Shown here in pieces: positions 1 to 7,148 of a DNA stretch of 17,773 nt. Origin of the DNA: an uncultured Clostridium sp. (GTDB lineage Bacteria; Bacillota; Clostridia; Lachnospirales; Lachnospiraceae); assembly GCA_958442925.1 (NCBI GenBank), contig CAUCIO010000029.1, positions 1-17,773 on the forward strand. The letters are read 5' to 3'. Every line of letters begins with the position of its first letter. Position 1 is the first letter of the stretch. The position numbers and the translations under genes are program-made. A model generated the notes under the pieces. It made no database searches. It worked only from the letters and a program-made list of their open reading frames with translations, and was not told where the DNA came from.

Positions 1-940
1 CCTTAAATATCTTCTGCCAGGATCCCTCTGCCAGCACGTCCATATGCTCCTCGCCAATATAAACATCAATAGCGTTATCTCTGTCTGCTCTCTTAATTCC
101 ATCCACGAACTTCAGATTCAGCACCTGAGGAGCCTGGCGCAGGAACCAGTTATCTGCCTTCTGGCCTGCCAGTCTGGTACAGTGAACTCTGGACTGCTGT
201 CCTGCACCGATTCCGATGGCCTGTCCGTCCTTCACATAGCAGACTGAATTGGACTGTGTATACTTTAAAGTAATCATGGCTACCGCCATATCAATCTTTG
301 CGCTGTCCGGCAGTTCCTTATTCTCTGTCACAATATCAGTGAACATGTCCTTATTAATATCCAGTTCATTTCTGCCCTGCTCAAAGGTAATACCGTATAC
401 CTGTTTGCGCTCCAGCTTCTCCGGCTGATAGTCCAGATCAATCTCAATTACATTGTAATTTCCATTTTTCTTGGATTTTAAAATCTCCAGAGCCTCCTCT
501 GTATATCCCGGAGCAATGATACCATCAGAAACCTCTCTTTTAATCAGCTTCGCTGTATCTGCATCACAGACATCTGATAAGGCAATAAAATCTCCGAAGG
601 AAGACATTCTGTCAGCGCCTCTTGCTCTTGCATAAGCGCAGGCAATCGGGGAAAGCTCTCCCATATCGTCTACCCAGTAAATTTTTCTAAGTGTGTCGTT
701 CATAGGAAGACCCACTGCCGCACCTGCCGGTGAAACATGCTTGAAAGAAGTGGCTGCCGGAAGGCCTGTGGCCTTCTTAAGCTCGCTTACCAGCTGCCAT
801 CCGTTAAACGCATCTAAAAAGTTAATGTAACCTGGACGACCGCTTAACACCTTGATTGGAAGCTCGCTTCCATTCTCCATAAAAATTCTGGACGGCTTCT
901 GGTTAGGATTACAGCCATACTTTAACTCTAATTCGTTCAT
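1..940 (-). CDS. purH: AICAR formyltransferase (stand-alone PurH transformylase domain), 3' end missing
   Basis: This enzyme transfers a formyl group from 10-formyl-tetrahydrofolate to AICAR, giving FAICAR, the penultimate step of de novo IMP synthesis in the cytoplasm. The 313 visible codons start with ATG behind an AGAGGCAGG-type site. Visible family motifs are YGCNPNQK (residues 8-15), the catalytic Lys-His pair in SFKHVSPAG (K67-H68), and a QSNSVCY...GIGAGQQSR block in the second half, which closely match the transformylase half of bifunctional PurH/ATIC. The protein begins directly at the transformylase domain, so the N-terminal IMP cyclohydrolase domain of ordinary PurH is absent rather than truncated. 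The frame runs off the left edge; from family length I expect roughly 80 more residues. It lies 37 bases downstream of the PurO-type cyclohydrolase gene, which supplies the missing activity, so the two probably form one operon. Confidence 0.93.
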   Translation of the reverse strand, partial: MNELELKYGCNPNQKPSRIFMENGSELPIKVLSGRPGYINFLDAFNGWQLVSELKKATGLPAATSFKHVSPAGAAVGLPMNDTLRKIYWVDDMGELSPIACAYARARGADRMSSFGDFIALSDVCDADTAKLIKREVSDGIIAPGYTEEALEILKSKKNGNYNVIEIDLDYQPEKLERKQVYGITFEQGRNELDINKDMFTDIVTENKELPDSAKIDMAVAMITLKYTQSNSVCYVKDGQAIGIGAGQQSRVHCTRLAGQKADNWFLRQAPQVLNLKFVDGIKRADRDNAIDVYIGEEHMDVLAEGSWQKIFK

Positions 941-977
941 CTGTCCTGCCTCTTTTCTGAAATTTTTCTATTTTTTA

Positions 978-1694
978 TTATTTCACGTTTTTATTAATAA
1001 TTTTTGTCTGTTTCTCTCCTGTAGCGATATCAATGTAACGTACAAACAAAGATACCTTATTGTCAGGGTTCAGGCTCTCCCAGAGCATGGATGCAAAGGC
1101 CTCCATATCATCTGGAATCTCCACCAGCTTCGGCTCTCCCTCAAAGCTTGGAAGAGGATTTCCATCGTGCATATAGGTGTGGATAAATCTTCCCTCTCCT
1201 GCAAGGGGATTTTCGTAAGCATAGGTATATCTTAAACAGGAATCAGGACATCCGCTGTCGCTCTTTAAAATAGACATGGCAAAATTATAACTGCCGTTCT
1301 CAATGTGCATGATACCGGAAATCCGAGGTGTATAGTTAGGAGCGTCCGGCTCGAATTTCCTGCTTCTTAAAGACTGCTCAAATGTAAGCTGACGATCCAT
1401 TCCCTCGTAAATGGTATCTGTCTGATCCCCATTCGTTACAATGGTCTTATTTCCCAGCACACGTACCGGAGCATAAATAATCAGACTGGGATCCGTAAGC
1501 TTGGACGGATCAAAGGCCTGCGTGCGGATTCCGTCTCCCTCCTCCACAAACACACGGTTTCTGCTGTTTTCACTTCTTCCCATAATGAAATAGGCGGCCA
1601 CTGCCTTCGTGCCGTCGGCGCTTCTTCCAATGACAATGCCTCTTCCAGGATATGCATTGTTCTTCAGTTCCTCAGAAAGTGAGATCTTGTTCAC
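978..1694 (-). CDS. purO: IMP cyclohydrolase, PurO-type
   Basis: The 238-residue cytoplasmic protein is predicted to close FAICAR to IMP, the last step of de novo purine synthesis. It resembles the archaeal PurO / IMP_cyclohyd family, not the PurH N-terminal domain: the N-terminal stretch PGRGIVIGRSADGTKAVAAY (16-35), followed by FIMGRSENSRNR (36-47), has the family's GR...VG...G...AAY...SRS.PNR pattern. It is somewhat longer than archaeal PurO (about 200 residues). The start is GTG at 1694, chosen because a GGGAGGA site lies 7 bases upstream. An in-frame TAA at 1716-1718 rules out a longer start at the ATG at 1733. The adjacent downstream gene is the stand-alone AICAR transformylase, which strongly supports this role. 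The family assignment comes from pattern recognition only; the catalytic residues were not mapped. Confidence 0.85.
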   Translation of the reverse strand: MNKISLSEELKNNAYPGRGIVIGRSADGTKAVAAYFIMGRSENSRNRVFVEEGDGIRTQAFDPSKLTDPSLIIYAPVRVLGNKTIVTNGDQTDTIYEGMDRQLTFEQSLRSRKFEPDAPNYTPRISGIMHIENGSYNFAMSILKSDSGCPDSCLRYTYAYENPLAGEGRFIHTYMHDGNPLPSFEGEPKLVEIPDDMEAFASMLWESLNPDNKVSLFVRYIDIATGEKQTKIINKNVK

Positions 1695-1715
1695 CTTTTC
1701 GTCCTCCCTATACGG

Positions 1716-1733
1716 TTATTTCAGTTTGTTCAT
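1716..1733 (-). other. Five-codon micro-ORF (MNKLK) in the purO leader
   Basis: An ATG at 1733, preceded by AAAGGAAAAAACA, opens MNKLK and stops at TAA. It is in the same frame as the purO GTG start 39 bases downstream, whose product starts with the similar (M)NKIS. It could be a leader peptide, a relic start, or chance. No regulatory function is demonstrated. Confidence 0.25.
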
Positions 1734-1746
1734 TGTTTTTTCCTTT

Positions 1747-1763
1747 TCAGCAGTGCGTGCTGA
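1747..1763 (-). promoter_or_regulatory. Small hairpin in the purO leader
   Basis: A perfect 6-bp inverted repeat, TCAGCA / TGCTGA with a 5-base loop, lies just downstream of the candidate purO -10 box and upstream of the micro-ORF. It is not followed by a T-run, so it is not a terminator. It may be an mRNA 5' structure or part of an operator. Confidence 0.3.
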
Positions 1764-1773
1764 TACTGTTTTC

Positions 1774-1803
1774 ATTATATACCATCCCTCTCCTGATTGC
1801 CAG
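1774..1803 (-). promoter_or_regulatory. Candidate sigma-A promoter for purO-purH
   Basis: Read leftward, TATAAT (1774-1779) is preceded by CTGGCA (1798-1803) with an 18-base spacer. The -10 box is perfect and the -35 box matches 4 of 6 positions. It would give a leader of about 75 bases before the GTG start. No purine riboswitch or clear PurR box was recognised. Confidence 0.5.
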
Positions 1804-1870
1804 TAATAAAAACTGAAGTGTTTTTAGAAGCCTGGCTTATAAAAAGTTAAGAAATATTAATATAAAATTT

Positions 1871-1900
1871 CTGACATTTTGCAAAGAGATATTGTATAAT
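1871..1900 (+). promoter_or_regulatory. Candidate sigma-A promoter for lipoprotein-upp
   Basis: CTGACA (1871-1876, 5 of 6 to consensus) and TATAAT (1895-1900) are separated by 18 bases in an AT-rich stretch. Transcription would begin near 1907, about 33 bases before the ATG at 1940. It diverges from the purO promoter, with about 70 bases between the two -35 boxes. Confidence 0.65.
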
Positions 1901-1939
1901 GAGCTTATTACATGAATTCATTGCATAGGAGGAACTACC

Positions 1940-2743
1940 ATGCGTAGAAAAACACTGTTCCTTGCAGCCCTTCTGCTCGCCATGGCAGTAACCGGCTGCC
2001 GGAAGAAAGAAACCATCGACTTATCTACTCTTCATACTACAGCCGCTGAAACGGAAAGCCAGGCAGAAGAAAAGCCCACAAAAGCACCTATCCAGCTGGA
2101 TACGGAGCATACAGAAGCCGCCTCTGAATCGGAGCAGAAATATTCTGTCACTGCCTCCATGGAAACCTATACGGACAGCGGCATCTCTATTCAGTATCCT
2201 GTTCTCTCTAACCTGTCGGATGAGGAGCTTCTTAAAAAGGTGAACCAGCTGATAAAAGAAAATGCTGTTTCTGCCGCTAAGGCAAAGGGGCTTCCCGCAG
2301 AGGGCAGTTCCCTGACTGTATCTGCTTCTGTGGAATCCTCTAATTTAAAGCGCCTTGTACTGTCCTATAAGGGAGAACTGAAAAAGGGCGCGGATACAGA
2401 ACGGATTTTTTACTCTAACACCATTGATCTGGAGGAAGGAAAAAACCTGCAGCTTTCTGATTATGCAGACGCCTATACAATAGCCGGTTATCTGGCATCT
2501 GGAGACTATGTATTCGCAGAAGCTCCCAAAGGGGACGAGGCTGCTGTCCGGGCGTATATAAACGGCAGCGGACGGGATACTGATTATTACTACAAAAAAC
2601 TGTCAGAGGCTGATTTCTCTGATACAGGAGCTTTCCCGGAGTATTTCAGTTTTGAACGCCAGGGCACAATCTTTGTATCCGTGCCTGTCAGCCATGAACT
2701 GGGCAGCTATGCCCTCATTAAATACGTTCCTGACAATAAATAG
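1940..2743 (+). CDS. Secreted lipoprotein, DUF3298/RsiV-like C-terminal region, function unknown
   Basis: The 267-residue protein has a basic N-terminus (MRRK), a hydrophobic stretch and a lipobox VTGC ending at Cys20, so it should be lipid-anchored on the outer face of the membrane. Residues of about 21-70 form a Thr/Glu/Ser-rich linker. The rest, about 70-265, looks like the PdaC/RsiV extracellular fold: a strand-rich start (ISIQYPVLSNLSDEELLKKV), a middle 'NTIDLEEGKNLQLSDY' block and a C-terminal 'GTIFVSVPVSHELGSYALIK' block. No deacetylase domain or transmembrane anchor to a sigma-factor partner is present, so neither an enzyme nor an anti-sigma role is supported. The ATG is set by AGGAGG at 1927-1932, 7 bases upstream. 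The gene is 23 bases ahead of upp and probably cotranscribed with it. The domain assignment is tentative. Confidence 0.8.
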   Translation: MRRKTLFLAALLLAMAVTGCRKKETIDLSTLHTTAAETESQAEEKPTKAPIQLDTEHTEAASESEQKYSVTASMETYTDSGISIQYPVLSNLSDEELLKKVNQLIKENAVSAAKAKGLPAEGSSLTVSASVESSNLKRLVLSYKGELKKGADTERIFYSNTIDLEEGKNLQLSDYADAYTIAGYLASGDYVFAEAPKGDEAAVRAYINGSGRDTDYYYKKLSEADFSDTGAFPEYFSFERQGTIFVSVPVSHELGSYALIKYVPDNK

Positions 2744-2766
2744 ATAAAGATAAAGGAGATTCATCC

Positions 2767-3396
2767 ATGGAAAACGTAACTATTTTTACTCACCCGCTGA
2801 TTCAGCACAAAATTTCTATCTTAAGAAAAAAAGAGACTGGAACCAATGAATTCCGTTCCCTGATCGAGGAGATTGCCATGCTCATGGGCTATGAGGCCCT
2901 GAGAGATCTGCCTTTAGAGGATGTAGAGGTAGAAACCCCCATTGAAACCTGCATGACTCCGTTTTTAGCCGGCAAAAAACTGGCTGTTGTCCCCATTCTC
3001 AGGGCTGGCCTTGGTATGGTAAACGGCATTCTGGCTCTCGTTCCCTCCGCCAAGGTAGGCCATATCGGTCTCTACCGCGACGAGGTAACTCATGAGCCCC
3101 ACGAGTATTACTGCAAGCTTCCAAGCCCGATTGACCAGAGAATTATCGTAGTAACCGATCCGATGCTGGCTACCGGAGGTTCTGCCGTAGAGGCTGTAGA
3201 TTTTATCAAACAGCACGGCGGAAAGAGCATTAAATTTATGGCTATCATTGCCGCTCCGGAGGGCCTTAAGAGACTTCACGAAGCTCACCCTGACATCCAG
3301 ATTTATGTGGGACATGTGGATCGCTGCTTAAATGAAAACGCCTACATCTGCCCCGGTCTGGGCGATGCAGGCGATAGGATTTTCGGAACAAAATAA
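2767..3396 (+). CDS. upp: Uracil phosphoribosyltransferase
   Basis: This cytoplasmic enzyme converts uracil and PRPP to UMP in pyrimidine salvage. The 209-residue length is normal for the family. The PRPP-binding loop is VVTDPMLATGGSA (128-140), the PILRAGLGM segment is at 76-84, and the uracil-binding C-terminal block is YICPGLGDAGDR (193-204). All are intact. The ATG at 2767 is supported by AAGGAG at 2753-2758 with an 8-base spacer. The gene follows the lipoprotein gene by 23 bases and ends 14 bases before a strong intrinsic terminator, so the pair forms a two-gene unit. No uracil permease gene, the frequent neighbour of upp, is present here. Confidence 0.98.
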   Translation: MENVTIFTHPLIQHKISILRKKETGTNEFRSLIEEIAMLMGYEALRDLPLEDVEVETPIETCMTPFLAGKKLAVVPILRAGLGMVNGILALVPSAKVGHIGLYRDEVTHEPHEYYCKLPSPIDQRIIVVTDPMLATGGSAVEAVDFIKQHGGKSIKFMAIIAAPEGLKRLHEAHPDIQIYVGHVDRCLNENAYICPGLGDAGDRIFGTK

Positions 3397-3410
3397 ATCA
3401 TTCCAGTCTG

Positions 3411-3443
3411 GAAGAGCGGATTTTTACCGCTCTTCTTTTTTTT
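3411..3443 (+). terminator. Intrinsic terminator of upp
   Basis: A perfect 9-bp stem, GAAGAGCGG (3411-3419) / CCGCTCTTC (3427-3435), encloses a 7-base loop and is followed by eight Ts (3436-3443). The 3' arm and the T-run also encode the last residues (EKKEER) of the convergent gene on the other strand. On that strand the hairpin lacks a T-run, so it acts one way only. Confidence 0.92.
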
Positions 3444-4104
3444 CTGCTACCTCTCCCTGTCTCTTGTAGATAGACTTCTCATTTACGCAGCCTCTCACGC
3501 TGGAGAGAGGATAAATATTTGATTCCCGTCCAATGACCGTTCCAGGATTCAGCACTGAGCCGCAGCCCACCTCTACCTGATCGCCCAGCATGGCTCCTAC
3601 TTTCTTTCTTCCTGTTTCAATCTCTCCGTCTTCGCCGTGGATTTTTACTAACAGCTTGTCGGATTTGACGTTTGAAGTGATGGAACCTGCGCCCATGTGA
3701 GATTTATATCCCAGAATGGAATCTCCCACATAGTTGTAGTGAGGAACCTGAACCTTATCAAAAAGGATCACATTTTTAAGTTCTGTGGAATTACCCACCA
3801 CAGCCCCCTCTCCCACCAGGGCGCTTCCCCGGACAAAGGCGCAGTGGCGGATCTCCGCTTCCCTGCACACGATCAGCGGTCCGTTTAAAAAGGCAGTCGG
3901 CGCTACCTTAGCCTCTCTGTGGATCCAGATATTTTCTCCTCTCTTTTCAAACTCCGCTTCAGGAAGCGTATTTCCAAGCTCAATCAGAAAGGAACTAAGC
4001 CCTTCTAATGCCTCCCATGGATATTCAAAACCTGACAGATAGGAGCCTGCCATGGTATGAGTCAAATCATAGAGCTTCTCGATTTTCATATCCTCTTTTT
4101 TCAT
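3424..4104 (-). CDS. Left-handed beta-helix acyltransferase resembling the C-terminal half of GlmU
   Basis: The 226-residue protein lacks the N-terminal uridylyltransferase domain of GlmU but carries hexapeptide-type repeats from about residue 58 to 205. From recalled family sequence, the E. coli GlmU acetyltransferase residues R333, K351, H363, Y366 and K392 correspond to R92, K110, H122, Y125 and, with a one-residue gap, K150. The N377 position is H136. The motif PHYNYVGDS (121-129) followed by MGAGSITSN (137-145) is the clearest match. Such proteins are often labelled UDP-GlcNAc pyrophosphorylase, which the missing domain does not support. An acetyl- or acyltransferase acting on a sugar nucleotide is more likely; the substrate is unknown. 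The ATG overlaps the topB stop by one base (TAATG), with GGAGAG just upstream inside topB, so translation is probably coupled. Residues 1-57 form a helical N-terminal extension. Confidence 0.82.
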   Translation of the reverse strand: MKKEDMKIEKLYDLTHTMAGSYLSGFEYPWEALEGLSSFLIELGNTLPEAEFEKRGENIWIHREAKVAPTAFLNGPLIVCREAEIRHCAFVRGSALVGEGAVVGNSTELKNVILFDKVQVPHYNYVGDSILGYKSHMGAGSITSNVKSDKLLVKIHGEDGEIETGRKKVGAMLGDQVEVGCGSVLNPGTVIGRESNIYPLSSVRGCVNEKSIYKRQGEVAEKKEER

Positions 4105-6206
4105 TATTTTTTCTCTCCTTTTCCAGCAGATACAGCTTTCTTTGCACTGCCTGCCTTATAATTCCTGGCTGCCAGCTCAAACTGGCGTCGAAGTCCTGCC
4201 TGATTGGCTGTGTGGACAGCCACATAGGTTCTTCCAGTCACAAACCGCTCCAGCTTTTCCATGTATTCTTCCTCTGTAATGCTTCCCTCTGCCACATAAG
4301 TCAGTCCCTTTTCCCAGCTGGCCGTCAGCTCGGGATTCAAAAGCTGGTGGATCGAAGCCTGCACCACCTCATAGATCAGTTCTCCTAACAGCGTAGGCGT
4401 AATAACCTGGGTCTTGGCGTTCAGGGACAGGTAGTGAATACTCATCAGCTTTTTCAGAATCTCCGCCCTGGTGGCGCTGGTTCCGATTCCGCTTCCCTTG
4501 ATCTGCGCCCGCAGCTCTTCATCCTCAATCAGCTGTCCTGCATTTTCCATAGCCAGAATCATAGAACCGGAGGTATACCGTTTTGGCGGAGAAGTTTCTC
4601 CCTCTTTCACAGAAAGCGCTTTCAGCTCCAGCGCCATGCCTTTTTTCAGGCCTTCTAACATCTGGGCAAAATCCCCGCCTCTAATTACAGTCTCCTGGGA
4701 ATCTCCTTTTTCCTGCTCCAGAGGATCATGTTCCCCTGTCTGCTGTCTTCTCTTTCCATCTGCTTCCCCTTCTCCGTTTTTTCCGGAAGAGGAAACGTCC
4801 AGCACTTTCAGATATCCCGGTTCTTTTAAAAGCTTAAAATTTGCAAAGAAATGCTCTGTCTCTGACAGCAGCTCCACTCCATACTTTCTGTAGACTGCAG
4901 CCGGGTAAAAAATACTCAGAAAGCGCCGGGTAATCAGCTCATACACCCTAGCTCCCAGGGCAGAAAGCGATTTCAGCGCCCCCATGCCCTGCCCTGTCGG
5001 CACAATCGCATAGTGATCTGTAATCTGCTTGTCATTCACATACCGTGTCTTTCCGATAGTTTTCCAGGAACTTCCTGCCAGAACTTCCTCTGCAAATGCA
5101 GCGCAGGGCGGAAAGCCTTTAAGGCCAGAAATATTTTTCCCAATCTCCTTTGCCACAGCAGATGACAGCACTCTGGCGTCTGTTCTTGGGTATGTCACCA
5201 GCTTTTTTTCGTACAGTTCCTGTACTACCTTGAGGGTCTGATCCGGGCTGATCTTAAATCGTTTCGAACAATCATTCTGAAGCTCCGCCAGGTTATAAAG
5301 GAGAGGAGGATTTTTCGTCTCCTTTTTCTTCTCTATTGAAAGAATCGTCCCTGACATAGGCTGTTTTTCAGACAGAAAGCGAATCAGTTCCTCTGCCTTC
5401 TCCCGTTCCTTAAAGCCGTTATCCCGGTAAAGGAACGGAGACTGATAGTATCTGGATCCTTTTACCGCCTTCCACTCTGCCTGAATCTCCATTCCGCTCT
5501 GCTGAAAGGTTCCGATCACACGGTAAAAAGGTGTCTTTACAAAATTTCGAATCTCCCGTTCTCTTCTCACTGCCATTCCCAGAACGCAGGTCATTACCCG
5601 GCCCACTGACACTACCGTCCACTTGCTTCCCATGAAATTCGCAATAGCAGGGCCATATTTTAAAGTAAGGGCTCTGGAAAAATTAATTCCCATCAGATAG
5701 TCCTCCTTTGCCCTTAAATAAGCGGAGGCGGCCAGATTGTCATACTCCCTCAGGTCTTTCGCTTCCCTGATTCCCCGCAGAATCTCCTCCTCTGTCTGGG
5801 AATCAATCCAGACCCTCTTTTCCTTTTTGCCCTTCACGCCTGACATCTGGGCTACCAGACGGTAAATGTACTCTCCCTCCCGTCCGGAGTCAGTGCACAC
5901 ATAGATAGTATCAATATCGCTGCGCGCCAGAAGAGAGCTGACAATTTTATACTGCTTCTTTACTCCGTCGATCACCTGATATTTAAATTCTTTCGGAAGA
6001 AACGGCAGTGTATCAAGACGCCACTTTTTATATTTGATATCATATTCTTCCGGATAGCTCATGGTAACCAGATGGCCTACACACCAGGTTACTACCGCAG
6101 TATCTGATTCAATGTAGCCGTCGGCCCTGCGTCCGGAAATTTTCAGGGCGCGGGCAAATTCCTGGGCAACGCTTGGTTTCTCCGCTATATATAAAGCCTT
6201 GGCCAT
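4104..6206 (-). CDS. topB: DNA topoisomerase III (type IA)
   Basis: The 700-residue enzyme passes single strands through a transient break and resolves replication or recombination intermediates. The Toprim start LYIAEKPSVAQ (5-15) carries Glu9, and the acidic motif CTDSGREGE (104-112) follows. SVGRVMTCVL is at 200-209. The catalytic tyrosine is Y339 in LVTYPRTDARVLS. The C-terminal core motif IKGSGIGTSATRAEIL is intact. A hydrophilic, charged insert of about 35 residues (near 470-510) interrupts the core. No CxxC zinc fingers follow the core, so the enzyme ends with a short basic tail (AGSAKKAVSAGKGEKK). The DSG instead of DxD in the Toprim motif is shared with other Bacillota TopB proteins. 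The start ATG is 14 bases after the EamA-family gene, with GAGGGGG between them, and the stop overlaps the next gene. Confidence 0.96.
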   Translation of the reverse strand: MAKALYIAEKPSVAQEFARALKISGRRADGYIESDTAVVTWCVGHLVTMSYPEEYDIKYKKWRLDTLPFLPKEFKYQVIDGVKKQYKIVSSLLARSDIDTIYVCTDSGREGEYIYRLVAQMSGVKGKKEKRVWIDSQTEEEILRGIREAKDLREYDNLAASAYLRAKEDYLMGINFSRALTLKYGPAIANFMGSKWTVVSVGRVMTCVLGMAVRREREIRNFVKTPFYRVIGTFQQSGMEIQAEWKAVKGSRYYQSPFLYRDNGFKEREKAEELIRFLSEKQPMSGTILSIEKKKETKNPPLLYNLAELQNDCSKRFKISPDQTLKVVQELYEKKLVTYPRTDARVLSSAVAKEIGKNISGLKGFPPCAAFAEEVLAGSSWKTIGKTRYVNDKQITDHYAIVPTGQGMGALKSLSALGARVYELITRRFLSIFYPAAVYRKYGVELLSETEHFFANFKLLKEPGYLKVLDVSSSGKNGEGEADGKRRQQTGEHDPLEQEKGDSQETVIRGGDFAQMLEGLKKGMALELKALSVKEGETSPPKRYTSGSMILAMENAGQLIEDEELRAQIKGSGIGTSATRAEILKKLMSIHYLSLNAKTQVITPTLLGELIYEVVQASIHQLLNPELTASWEKGLTYVAEGSITEEEYMEKLERFVTGRTYVAVHTANQAGLRRQFELAARNYKAGSAKKAVSAGKGEKK

Positions 6207-6220
6207 TCTATTCCCCCTCT

Positions 6221-7102
6221 CTAATTTCCTGCCCTGTATTCAGAAATAATTGCTGCTGCAAACATAAGAGCGCAGCCTGCCAGCATTTTGGCTGTGACAG
6301 TCTCCTTCAAAAAAATCACAGAAAAAATCAGTCCAAACACAGATTCAAAGGACAGCAGGATGGAGGCAGTATTAGGACTCAGATATTTCTGCCCCACATT
6401 CTGCACCAGAAATCCTACCATGCTGGCAATCAGTCCCAGATACAGAAGGGGCCATGCAATCTGCCAGTTAAAAAGCTCCCTGACATCTCTTACCCCCTCA
6501 GCCGCAAAGGCTAAAATCCAGAACAGAACAGCAGAAGTCATAATCTGCAGGACAGTCAGAATTACCGGATCCCTGTGCCTGGTATATCGATCTACATAGA
6601 CCATATGCCATGCCAGAAATACACTGCACAGAAAGGTAAGCACATCTCCCAGATTGATTCCCTGTTCCCCGTTAAGAGAAATAAACGCCAGGCCAATCAC
6701 TGCCAGCACCGCAGCCACCAGATTATTCCTCCGGGGTCTGGCCCCATTAATGACCCAGTGCAGAAACGGTACAATAATAACATAAAGCGTTGTGATAAAA
6801 GCGTTTTTGCTGGCTGTCGTATGCTGCAGTCCGTAGGTTTGAAACACATAACTCATTCCCAGCAAAAGTCCCAGCACAATTCCGCAGTGCAGATCTCTGC
6901 GGTTTATCTGCATCAGGCGTTTGTGAAACAAAATGGCCAGTCCCAGAGAGGCAATCGTAAATCGGTATGCCAGCACATAAGCAGGACTCAGCATATCAAT
7001 CGAATTTTTCATTACCACAAAGGTACTTCCCCATATAATGGTAATCACCATAAAACCTGCTATTGCTAAGGTTTTCGCCATTCCTGCATGTTTTGTATTC
7101 AT
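6221..7102 (-). CDS. EamA/DMT-family transporter
   Basis: The predicted 293-residue inner-membrane protein has about ten hydrophobic segments in two homologous halves (about 11-143 and 152-288), the two-EamA-domain layout of drug/metabolite exporters. Typical motifs are WGSTFVVMK (24-32) near the first membrane helix and SPNTASILLSFESVFGLIFS (242-261) with FLKE in the second half. The substrate cannot be read from sequence; relatives export amino acids, metabolites or drugs. I place the start at 7102 because AAGGAG (7114-7119) and a closer GGGG precede it. A longer frame to 7138 lacks a good site and adds a hydrophilic leader. The gene is followed at 14 bases by topB, and the two are probably cotranscribed. 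It follows the galM terminator, and no clear promoter was found between them. Confidence 0.88.
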   Translation of the reverse strand: MNTKHAGMAKTLAIAGFMVITIIWGSTFVVMKNSIDMLSPAYVLAYRFTIASLGLAILFHKRLMQINRRDLHCGIVLGLLLGMSYVFQTYGLQHTTASKNAFITTLYVIIVPFLHWVINGARPRRNNLVAAVLAVIGLAFISLNGEQGINLGDVLTFLCSVFLAWHMVYVDRYTRHRDPVILTVLQIMTSAVLFWILAFAAEGVRDVRELFNWQIAWPLLYLGLIASMVGFLVQNVGQKYLSPNTASILLSFESVFGLIFSVIFLKETVTAKMLAGCALMFAAAIISEYRAGN

Positions 7103-7148
7103 AATCCCCTTTTCTCCTTTTCCGAGATAAAGCGGCACATTTTGCCTG

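Noticed and set aside
1695..1939. Purine riboswitch between the divergent genes
   Set aside because: No three-way junction core or paired purine-aptamer loop motifs could be found on either strand.
3401..3413. Palindrome TTCCAG-T-CTGGAA after upp
   Set aside because: It is short, overlaps the base of the real terminator stem, and a one-base loop cannot form a hairpin as written.
5860..5895. Loss of the second Asp in the TopB Toprim motif (DSGREGE instead of DxDREGE)
   Set aside because: Other Bacillota TopB proteins, including that of B. subtilis as recalled, have DAGREGE, so this is a lineage feature and not a defect.
6575..7069. Plus-strand 164-codon frame opposite the EamA-family gene
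   Set aside because: The translation is His/Gln/Asn-rich with no recognisable domain and mirrors the hydrophobic codons of the transporter.
7103..7138. Longer start of the EamA-family gene at 7138
   Set aside because: It lacks a convincing ribosome binding site and would place AAGGAG inside the coding region; the ATG at 7102 has that site at suitable distance.
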